This document shows positions 45,534 through 57,500 of a stretch of 64,000 bases of DNA, piece by piece. The stretch is from Mnemiopsis leidyi (taxonomy: Eukaryota; Ctenophora; Tentaculata; Lobata; Bolinopsidae). Location of the stretch: contig JH153023.1 in assembly GCA_000226015.1 (NCBI GenBank), positions 29,522 to 93,521 of the forward strand. Direction: 5' to 3'. Position 1 is the first letter of the stretch. Each line of letters begins with the position of its first letter. The notes under the pieces were generated by a model. That model was not told the origin of the DNA and ran no database searches. It saw nothing but the letters and a program-made list of their open reading frames with translations. Both the position numbers and the translations under genes were made by a program.

Positions 45534-48500
45534 CTACGAGAGCAGTCTCAGAGATCCGCTGTCACATCCCAGTACTACAAGCTTGTTCTGAGGTAGCACT
45601 GCCATTGCACTTACACCACCTCTGAAAGTGTTGTAAATAAAAGTATTGTACAATTATATACAATTGTGCATTGTTTATAAAGTTGTTTAAACCGGAATGT
45701 TGATAATTTTTGATAAAATTTGGCATAATGGCATGATAGCATGCACTTCGCGACAAAAAATAAGTCGATTAAACATTCTGACAGAAATCTTATCTAAAAC
45801 TACCTGAAGAGGTCAGTTCTAAGTTTGGTAGTAGAGTTGCCGGCAGGGGATATGGTGGTTATACGATAACTAGAACACGTGATCAGCTCGTCCTCCAATA
45901 GGGACATTCCGATAACTCCGTCTTTATAGCCCTGGTACTCTGAAAGTGTAGTGTTTGTTAGATTTGACTTTATCAGCCTTTTAAAAGTACTGACTACTGT
46001 TATAGTACTTACGTGTTCTATAGTTATACAAGTTCTGTTCCAGTATATATACAAGAACTATACAGTATACAAGTACTATACAACAACCATACAACTCCAT
46101 TCAAGTACTATACAAGTACTAGTACTTACCTTGTATAATATCTGTATAATTCATAAATTCTTATTTACTTATTTAGCTATATAAGAATTTATGAATTATA
46201 CAGATATATTATACAAGGTAATACAAGTACTATACGATTATTATACACGTTCTACATAATAATTATACAGATAATATACACGTACTACACACGTATTACA
46301 CAAGTACTATACAAGTACAATACAAGCACCATATAAGCACTATACAATTACTTTAAAAATTACTTTCAAAGTACAATACACGTACTATACCCTCCCATTA
46401 CGTAATTCACTATTGTACACAGAGTAGTAACCGTATTACTGTACTCGACTTGAATTGTAGACAGAGTAGAATGAAAATAGTCAACCGGGGCCGTGATTTA
46501 TCCCGGGCGGTGCACATTGTGTATTGTAATGATCTTTTCACTCGTTTACGTCAACGGCGTGAGTTGGCCCTGTGTCCAGCTCTGTTCTAAATCCTTTCAT
46601 CAATTTAGTCCAGCCATTCAGGTTGTTTGTTCGTGCATTTTTACTATCTAATTGTAATTATAGCTTCTCTGATACACAGTGCAGTGACACACAGACATAC
46701 TAACAACCACACAGACGCGAAAAGACACACCTCAACCAATCCACTATCGACATTCGACACCGTATAAAACTTACTGTAGTCAGGTTGTAGTCCCTCAGTA
46801 AAAGTTTTGGCACGAGTCCAATGACAGAGCGACACATTGGTATCATTAGAACTGGTGTACACATCGCCGTTGTTGCTACAGATAATGTTGGTAACATCCT
46901 GCTTGTGAGGTCGCAGTGCATGCATCATGACTCCCACACGTAAATCCAGCACGTGTATTTTACCTGAAATGTCCGCATTTAGCACGTGTATTTTACCTGA
47001 AATGCTCGCATTTAGCACGTGTATTTTACCTGAAACGTTCGCATTTAGCACGTGTTTTTTACCTGAAATGTTCGCATTTAGCACGTGTATTTTACCTGAA
47101 ATGTTCGCATTTAGCACGTGTATTTTACCTGAAATGTTCGCAGTTAGCACGTGTATCTTACCTGAATTATCGGAAATACTCATTTATCTAACCTGAAATG
47201 TTCGTATCTGTATTTACTATTTTACTTGAAATGTTCCCATCCAGCACGTGCACATAACTGTATTCAGTTTCGTGTAGACTAAATAACTAAAAGTTTCGTG
47301 TAGACTAAATAACTAAAATCCAAGGCCGAGGGGCCGAGGGCTTGAAGTTTTTAAAAAATATTCGGGAACTTAAATTGCAGTTACGTCATATTACAGTTTA
47401 GTCATATTACAATTAAGTTAAATTTTAGTTTAATTATATGTATTACAGTTCACTTATATAACAGTTTAGTTATATAACAGTTTAGTTAAATTACAGTTCA
47501 GTTACATTTAAGACTTTATGCAGGTGAAATGTGAATTATATCTGTACTTTCCTATTTATATTGGCAACAAAATATTGTCTCTATTTATCTCAGTCCCTGC
47601 CTCCTTACCAGAGGAAAACCCAGCTGCGACCCAGGTCCCAGAGGGATCGCACTGGAGAGCCTTTATTATCTGAACACTCCTCATCGGAGTCGCTACTTTC
47701 CACTCCATAACCATGCCGTCCTTAACTCGGGTGTCGAATGTCTTCAGGGTACTATCGCTTGTTCCTGCGGTTTTCTGTGATTACTCCAGAGTTTCATGAT
47801 GTCATCAGGAGTATTCCTTGAAGAACAAGAATTTGTCCCATATTTTCATGACATCGTGATTACTTCATCAGCGGGAGGAAAATGGGAGCGATCATTAGAC
47901 AAGGCAATCAGGTCGGGGTACGAGAATTTAGCTCTACAAGCTAACTATCTGGTCAATTATATTGGGAACCGCCAGCTGCGGAGCTGATTTAAAACATATT
48001 CCGGATTTCTGGAAGTGTACACTCGATCTTCTGAGAGTCGATCTTATGTTCCTCTTTGTCATACTCATAGTCATGCTAAGCGAACGATTGACATGCCATT
48101 AGAATGCCTTGATAACGATCTGATCTCGCAAAAATTTTGGGAATACATTGGTGCCAGGTGCCGTATCGCCACAGATTATAGTAGCCATGCAAATTCTGAA
48201 TTCTTTTTTGTATAAAGCTACTCGGTACTTTGCACTTTGACATTATTTGTCATGTTTCGGACGATCATCGTTAGTTGTCCAGCTACAGCATAATAATTAG
48301 CGGTATTTTCGGGCCGGGAAAACTGAATGACCAATGTGAATGACCAATCAGTATCATAGGAGGCTTTCACGTGACACAAAATTTTGCGACCCACCCACTA
48401 AAATGTCGTTCTCCATTACAATCTTATTGAAAAATAATGATTTACTTATCTAATATTTATTAATGCTGTCAAACTTACCTTGAATTATTCGGTTAGAAGC

Positions 48501-51500
48501 TCTTGGCAAACTTGTGAGAACCACTGCGTTCTTGCTGTCGTATTTAGCAACTACTTTTTGTCTTTCTAGGTCCGTACACTGAAAAAGGAACTATCGTTAC
48601 GTGTACAAGAAAAGTTACTATAGTTACTACAATTACAGTTACTATAGTTACTACAATTACAGTTACTATAGTTACTAAAAATAAGTTACTATAGTTTCTA
48701 CAAGTACAGTTATTATAGTTACTACAAATAAGTTACTATAGTTTCTACAAGTACAGTTACTATAGTTTCTACAAGTACAGTTACTATAGTTACTACAAGT
48801 ACAGTTACTATAATTACTACAAGTACAGTTATTACAGTTACAGTTGCTACAAATAAGTTACTATAGATTCTACGATTACAGTTACTATAGTTGCTACGAA
48901 TATAGTTACTATAGTTACTACAAGTACAGTTACTATAGTTACTACAAGTAAGTTACTATAGATTCTACATGTACAGTTATTATAGTTACTACAGATAAGT
49001 TACTATTGTTACTACAATTTCAGTTACTATAGTTACTACAAGTACAGTTACTATAGTTACTACAAGTACAGTTACTATAGTTACTACAAGTACAGTTACT
49101 ATAGTAACTACAAGTACAGTTACTAAATAGTTATACTACAAAGACAGCAGTGCAGTTACCAAGTAACGTAGTAACTCTATTCAGCTATTCTTGTTCCGTA
49201 CACGGAGGGAAAGTAAAGTTGACTCTCAGTCATAATTTAGGAGTTAGGAAAATATGGTTCAAAGTTTTGTAATTATAGTTTTGTAGTCGTAGTTTTCCAA
49301 CGGTAGAATAGTAACGTAGTAACTTAAGTTACCCACTTTATTCAACATTAAATAGGAATAGTAACATGGCCGATAATGAGAGTAGAGATAGATTACCGCG
49401 GGTAGATAATGAGAGTAGAGATAGATTACCGCGGGTAGATAATGAGAGTAGAGATAGATTACCGCGGGTAGATAATGAGAGTAGAGATAGATTACCGCGG
49501 GTAGATAATGAGAGTAGAGATANNNNNNNNNNTAGATAATGAGAGTAGAGATAGATTAACCGCGGGTAGATAATGAGAGTAGAGATAGATTACCGCGGGT
49601 AGATAATGAGAGTAGAGATAGATTACCGCGGGTAGATAATGAGAGTAGAGATAGATTACCGCGGGTAGATAATGAGAGTAGAGATAGATTACCGCGGGTA
49701 GATAATGAGAGTAGAGATAGATTACCGCGGGTAGATAATGAGAGTAGAGATAGATTACCGCGGGTAGATAATGAGAGTAGAGATAGATTACCGCGGGTAG
49801 ATAATGAGAGTAGAGATAGATTACCGCGGGTAGATAATGAGAGTAGAGATAGATTACCGCGGGTAGAAGCACTTGGGGAAAAGGGTCAGGTATTTCGACT
49901 ATGTCAATAAAGAAAGTTCCTTGGCGCCGTGTTCAGTGCCCCAATTTTGTGTAACATCTGGATATGCGACCAGTTACACATACAAAGTCAGTAACAATCG
50001 CGAACCTAAGGCCAGAAAACGCGACGTAAGGCCCTATAAACCAAGACGAGTGTAAAGAGGTGTTTACTTGACACCACATGCTATAAGTGTACCATTTCAC
50101 CCTCAAGACTTGAGATAGATTTTATACCGGTTTTTCTGGCGAGTTGTAAATCTAGTTTTGAAGAGCACAATCAGTCAACCTTTCTCTCTAATTGGGGGTC
50201 AGTGGTCCTCGTGAGAATTTGGGCGAGTTGACGGATTTTCTGTGGAACATCCTTTGAACAAGCTTTACTGATATAGGTAGATGTACAATCTTATAAAGCA
50301 CTCATGTAAGGTTCACATTCCTTGTAACAGGTGCAGGGCTAAACGTCAGTCATTCAGTGAAGGAACCATGATCGGTAGTAATACCCTGTTACTATATTCA
50401 TTATTTGTTACGTTCAGTCAGGGAACCATGATCGGTAGTTATACCCTGTTACTATATTCATTATTTGTTACGTTCAGTCAGGGAACCATGATCGGTAGTT
50501 ATACCCTGTTACTATATTCATTATTTGTTACGTTCAGTCAGGGAACCATGATCGGTAGTTATACCCAGATACCCTGTTCATTATTTGTTACGTTCAGTCA
50601 GGGAACCATGATCGGTATTTACACCATGTTACTATATTCATTATTTGTTACGTTCAGTCAGGGAACCATGATCGGTAGTTATGCCCTGTTCATTATTTGT
50701 TACGTTTATCCCAAGTCTTGTTCTCGTGGTGAAACTTTTCGTTACCGCTTAGAGTGGACTGTCAGATACACGGGAAGAATTAGTTTGTGTTGGGACAACT
50801 CTTGTTAATCCAACACTAAGAGAATCTCCCAGTCCAAATGTCTGTCAACACATAGTGTGAACGATCAATCATTCGATTACACAAAACTTTCTGGGCACCA
50901 GGTGAGGATGGAGAGAGTGAGAGCAAGTCTAACTCTATAAATATTGAAACTATCCAGCTGGCCTGAACTGCTTAGCTTCTAGCATTAACCACCTACAGAG
51001 GTCAGCTTCTTACTTTTGTCGTTGTGAATCTGGTTTCAAGATCACTGATCCTCACCTGTGGTGGTGGTGATTATTCGATCGTGACTGAGTTCCGAGTTGT
51101 ATAACTTTCAACTTGCTACATCCCTTCAGTGGATGGTTTGTAATAGCATCAGTTTAACTTCGCATTATCAAGACTTACCAATTTAGGATATGTGCACAGT
51201 GATTTTTCATTTCGTATGATCTGTTTTTTATTCTTTGTTCTGAATAAAAAAGTGACATCAAAATCGTTATCTTGAATTTGACTGCTTTTTTGTGATAGCA
51301 TTTAAGGATTTTCAACTAGTAGTAGGTTATCGGTGAACAGAGGTCAGAGTAGTACTGCAATATCATTTTAAATAAACTTTAATCACATCATGTGTTGCAA
51401 TGAAGAGACTTCTGCTCCGCTGCTTAGGTAAAAACATCTGAACCAGGCCCTCTATAGAGCATGCGTATTTACTAGAGGTGTTGTCTCACAAAAGAGGCCG

Positions 51501-54500
51501 AAAATAATGTCGGACTTGAGAAAGTGGAGGGACCCATTAGATGACAACAGCTGGCATTTTTATAAGAGAAATGTTCGAGCATGAAAAACCTGTTTTTCAT
51601 ACATCATACATGATCACTAACCTTTTCAGGTAATCATTCCTTACTGTATTATGTGAGAAGGACGTTGTTGTTACTATATTATTGTTACTATACATATTGT
51701 TACTATATTATTAGTATAGTATGCAAGTTTAGTTTTGCAACTATTACTTGGCTTTTGTGTTAAGTTACTATTTTACGTAACTGATTAAAATCGATTTAGC
51801 AAAAAGGAGTGAATAGGTACTACATCACTCGAAATAGAAAAACCTAATGCTTGCGGTTGCAGTCCTTCTTTTTGTTCAAGGTAGGCTTTCAGAATTTATT
51901 GATTTATTGAAGAGGCTAGTCATTTTTTCTGGCCGATATACGTATGAGCATTTGTTGATCTTGACTAAAATGTGCACATTCCCCACACAATTGAGTTATT
52001 GGAATGTAACTAGTAGTAGTTGAAACACCCTCGATCCCTTGACCCTTAACCATTATATAGGACACTGCAGAGCGTACAGCACTACGATATACAAGTGTAA
52101 CAACGGAACACGTCTACACAAACTGCTGTTCTGTGATGGAATCAGGGACTGTTTGAACGGGGAGGATGAGGAGAACTCCATTTGCACTAATGTTACAGAG
52201 AGGCTGAGATGTAAGAGGAATTGGACAGAGCCTCCCGAAGAAGGAGAGGGAGAAGGAGAAGAAGAAGGAGAAGGAGAAGAAGAAGGAGAAGGAGAAGGAG
52301 GGGGAGAAGGAGAAGAAGAAGAAGGAGGAGAAGGAGAGGGAGAAGGAAATACTGAAAGAGATCGAGACGGAAATACAGAAGGAACTGGGTACAGAAATAG
52401 AGAACTTCCCATCCCTCTGCCCTGGATATTTGACGAAGAGGATGACTGTTTGCAAGGTCTAGACGAGAGTCAAAGTCAGATCAAAGAGTGCAAGGTCGGG
52501 GGGAGACGGATAGACGCAGTGCGACGAGGTACGACGTGTTGGGAGGAGCTGAAGTGCAAAGGAGGGGAGGAAGTGAAACTATCTCATGTTTGTAGAAATG
52601 AGAATGTTTGTGAGGGGCGTGACAAGGTTTGTCAGTTTGCTAAAAGGATGACGAATTTCACGAAAAGTCCTGATCGAAGAGGAGATGTCATCACGGTTCA
52701 AGATCGACCTGATAATGTTACCAAAATTTTTGCTTTCTGCTCGAAATCTGAGGAATTCCTAAAGTATCCAGAGAATGAATTCTGTGATAATGTCATTTTC
52801 GCTCCACCCGGCTTAAACAATAATTCAGAAATGTTAACACACATCAGAATACCCAAGACTGGTCTGATGGACTGCTACAATGTGTTTGGTGAGAGTTACG
52901 TGTACCTGGCCTGCGAGGGGAGGTGTCGGACTGACTCCAGGTGTCCCCTAGGTATACACAACACCAGTAAGACCGGGGAGTTTCTGTGTGAGGACAAGAA
53001 CACCAGTATCCCTTACAGCCAGGTCTGTGATCTGGCTGTAGACTGTCCGGATGGAAGTGACGAGGAGAAGTGTGACAACAACTTTAAATGCAGGTCTGGA
53101 GTTGTACAGTACCTTCCTATCTCTACTAAATGTGACGGAGTTGTGGACTGTTGGGATCTGTCTGATGAGTGCCAGGCCGAGTGTCCGTTCCAAGACCGGT
53201 ATATCCTGGGTAATCCGGTTTTGAAGATAACCGCCTGTGTTATCGGTTGTTTGTCCATCTTGCTGAACTACTGCAACATTATAAGGGTTGGAAATGAGTT
53301 TAGCAAGACGAAATGGTTTAGGAGTGCGGTTACCAGGGAACTTATTATCTTTATAGCCGTGGGGGATTTTCTTATGGGCTGCTATCTGGCCACCGTTACC
53401 TTCATAGACATCTCTAACGGGGAGTTCTACTGCCGCACCAAGTACTTGTGGCTGTCTAGTAGAGTCTGTGCAGGGCTCGGAGTCATGAGTTCTTGTGGCA
53501 GCCAGATGTCTATCTTCGCAATGACAGCTCTCGCCATCTTCAGAGCGTTCACTATAAGGTCCAGTAGAATCGCTAAGGAGAGCAGTGTTTCGGACTGGGC
53601 GAAAACAAAGCTCCGCTCCCTCGCCCTCTTCATCATCGCTATGTCAGTAGGGGGAGCTATTGTCCCCATGTTGGACCGTTTTGAGGACTTCTTCGTTACA
53701 AGTCTCTATTATGACGAGAACCCGATATTCAGCGGAGAGATCACTAAAGAAGATCACATGAAGCTGCTGAAACCCAACAATAATGAAACCTCTACAGCAT
53801 TATCTTGGAGAGAAATAAGATCTCTAGTACGTGATATGTTTACAGATCACCTAGGTGGGGTGAATGGGACGAGCATCCACTTTTACGGCAGTGATGGGGT
53901 CTGTCTAACCAAGTACCTCGTAACTCCCGAGGACCCTCAAAGGGTCTTCACCCTCTCTCTCCTTCTAGTGAACTTCATCTGTTTCGCCATCATCTGTGGG
54001 AGCTACTTGAGCATCAATCTCCACACGACTCATAATAAACCTGGCAACTCCCCGTTACCTCCTACATCTCCGAGAATAAACAGGACTGCACATCAAGCCA
54101 GAAACAGAAAACTCAGGGTAAAAACAGGGGCAATAATCGGGACAGATTTTGTGTGTTGGATACCCCTAATCCTGGTCTGTCTGCTGCATTACGGAAGATA
54201 TGTGGACGCTAGACCCTTCTATCCCTTCTTCTCGGTCGTAATACTTCCTATAAACTCCCTTATTAACCCTCTGCTTTACGATAGCAGAATTATCGAGAGC
54301 ATCTTCGAGAAGTGTGTTAACTTTTTTAGATTTCTGAGAAGATCGAGCTGTCAAAGTTTGAATGACACTCAAGCTGACGAGACTATAGTGAAATCTGTTG
54401 CTGACATGTCAACGGCGGATGTTACACAAGATCCTGACATTCAGCGTCAAAAAGATCTCCCCTTACGTTGCTTGGAAAACAACTTCGGAGAAATAACGGC

Positions 54501-57500
54501 AAATCCTGCGATTTTAAATGAGACTTCTACTTAAGTTATAGGAATAGCGACGGTGCATGCCGTGTTTTCGTTGCACTAGGAAGAATTCCTTTACTCCTTG
54601 AAACAGACTAGACTTAAAGTTTAACACCAAAATAATCTTTCTTTTTCAAATATTCTAAATCACCTACTTTCAGAATCACCTACAGTTACAAAGTAAATGA
54701 TTTTTATGATTTAACAGAAATCTCCAGATTTCACGTGCTAGCGATGATGATTTTTTATCTATTTTTTCATGATTTGCATGTCTTTTACTCTTTTTCAAGC
54801 TGATTTATAAGTTAACATTTTGTTAGAAAATAGAGATTATTACTCATTAAAGAGAGAAAAAAATGGTAAGTTAAATGTCGACTAACAGAGAAAATGAGAT
54901 AAACTTACGATGGTCTGCTGCGCGTCCATGGATACAACAGTGTAACTGTAGTCTAAATATGTGAGGCCCAGGACAGGGCGCACGTGCTCTTCGAACCTGG
55001 ACGAAATAACGAGAATAGATAAGTAAATAAATATTGTATTGTGGCTTAAAAAATGAAGCTGCGATGAAATAACGAGAATAGATAAGTAAATAAATATTGT
55101 TATGTGGCTTAAAAAATGAAGCTGCGATGCCCGGCACAGATTTAAAATGATGGCCATAGTTACATCATTCAGAACAATAAAAGAAAGCAGATTTGGTGCT
55201 TTGTTGGGGAAGAGTCACAAAATGTTTATGAAATCATCTGAAGATCAAAACCTTTTGACCTTTCCTCCAAGTCCGGTATTGTTAGCTCGAAGGTCCCAGA
55301 GAGTTACAGTTTTGTCTTTACTGCCGGAAAGAAGGAAACATTCGTCATCAGTAACTCTTAGTGCGTTGATCCGGTCTGAGTGTCCTGAGAATATGTGATA
55401 AAACTTACACAGGTTCAAGAAATGGCAATCGTAGTGCAAAGGTAGTAGGTAGAATAAACGATAATTAAGTACTGCCGGTATGCTAAAATACGGAAAATTT
55501 CAACGGACAACACAGACGTTCATCTGAATACCGACCTGAGAACTGCTGTAGAACTACATGTTTGAAACTGAAATGGTCGGTAGTGGTAGTAACAGAAGTC
55601 TCCCAAACTCGTCTCCAGTTCTCTTTGAGACTGTCGCACTGATCTAGGGGTTTACAGGAGAGTAGCTGGGAAGGGTAGGAGTAAGGGACAGAGTTGTTTT
55701 CAGAACCGTATCTGGGATTGGGGGCCGTCTCGCTCGTCATCTCTACGTTAGGAATGTCCATGTAGGCAAGCACTTCTATCAGATCTATGTTATCTAGCGT
55801 CCTGGGGTGACGAATATTTAGGGGTGTCATTCATAAAAATAACCAGCTTTAGTACAGTTAATTCTTTAAACAGCAGCTTATAATAAATAATTTCTAATCT
55901 ATGCAGCACGGTAACAAAATAGATAATATTTTTCCATTTAGGAATTCCAACCTCCTTAAGGTTTCCTGTCCAATCAGCCGACAAAGTTGAACGTAAGTGC
56001 TCTGAGCGATCTCTGGAGCAAGACAGTTCTCAATCTGAGTCTGGATGATACGCTCCTTCTTACTCCCATCCGACAGACAGTCCAGATCTAGAGCAGGTCC
56101 CTCAGGGATGGTCCCATCACTCTCACTACTCAGGGAAGGAGAGCTAGCTCTAGCTCGAGGGGACATGTTTCCCAACACGCCCGGCATGTCCTTGTCCACA
56201 CTGGAGCTGTCCGGGTCAGTGTCTGTCTCGATGACAGAGACAGGACGTACGGGACGTGTACACTGAGACATGATGTCTCCTCCTGGAGGCAGGAGGGAGA
56301 AGTGTATGTTCTCCTCTGATTCCTCCTCCTCCACCGTAGGTTCGTCAGCTGTGTCCGGATCTGAGGAGACGAGTGTCAGAGTGTAGGTTTTAGGATTGCA
56401 GGGTCCCCCAAATAGCCCAATTACAAGATATGGGGGATTGGGGATCTTACAAATAAATATTTTGGAATACGATTATAGGTGTGAATGTTACCAAGCCACA
56501 TTATTTATATCCACATATAAACAAATAATACTTGCACGTTCTAAAGCTAGTAAGCTACAACAAAACTTCAATTTTAATCTGTCGCCTGATGAAAGTTTCA
56601 CCATAACACCATTTAAAATTCACCTAGATGCGAAGTCTGAGGGAGGGGCTGCTCAACAATACTCTCACACTCCATCTGCAGAGCATCAGCCAGGTTGAGT
56701 TCCCCGGACACCGGGGAGCTGCCCACCTCTATCTGGCACGAGTCTGTGTCTGTCAGGGAGCGGGAGTGGTAACGTTTAGGGAAGAGCGGGAACTGCTCCT
56801 TCAGGTGGATGAAGTAGTCCGCGTCCTGAGGATACAAACTTTAAGTTGGGTCAGGTTGACATACTGTTATAGATAAGTTCAGATTTGACTTAACCCTAAC
56901 TTGTTGGGTCAGGTTGACATACTGTTTATAAAGAAGTTCAGATTTGACTTAACCCTAACGTTCGCTTCGTTGAACACGCAGCCACCAGCTCGGTTTTTAT
57001 CAGTTAGATTGCGTAGCAATGCCCGTCACACAGATGCCTTGCGATTTAATTTTGGATATATTACTGCTAAATTTACCAATAATAACGATAACCTGATCAC
57101 GAAGTATTTTGACAGTTACTACGATCTTGAGGAACATTTAAATTCACACATCCTCTAACCAATGTCCAGACGGGTTTCTAATTGTCCGAACTTGTGACGT
57201 CAAAAACTTGGTAATGTGACTTAGATGAGTGTATTTCAGGGCTGCATCACGGTCATTAAACGGATAAATAGTCGACAAAATTTGAAGATCTTAATGATTT
57301 CAGAACATTTTCAAAATAGGACGTGATCATTTCTATAATTGCTCATGATTTGTCGTTGACAAATTTGTACTTCTTTCCGTCGGCAAAAGAACACCTCACC
57401 CCACCTCCAAGGATCTCATCAGATCGGTTCTATTTTATTCCATTATTGTGATCACAGTTAGCTCGTTTCCAGCCGACTTGCTACGTTTTCCTTGTTTAAC

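Noticed and set aside
49492-49872. Minus-strand repeat frame (AVIYLYSHYLP)n
   Set aside because: Translation of the 33-bp minisatellite, crossing the N gap; not a gene.
48598-50705. Regularly spaced repeats reminiscent of a CRISPR array
   Set aside because: Head-to-tail minisatellites with no unique spacers, in an animal intron.
50281-50808. 175-residue open frame of 20-residue repeats
   Set aside because: It is simply the 60-bp minisatellite read in frame; the period is a multiple of three, and the protein has no recognisable domain or splice context.
52053-52455. Minus-strand Ser/Pro/Phe-rich frames opposite the GPCR
   Set aside because: Mirror of the purine-rich Glu/Gly coding tract; no independent support.
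56901-57158. 85-residue + strand frame
   Set aside because: Begins inside a duplicated intron segment, has no ATG start in a good context and no domain.
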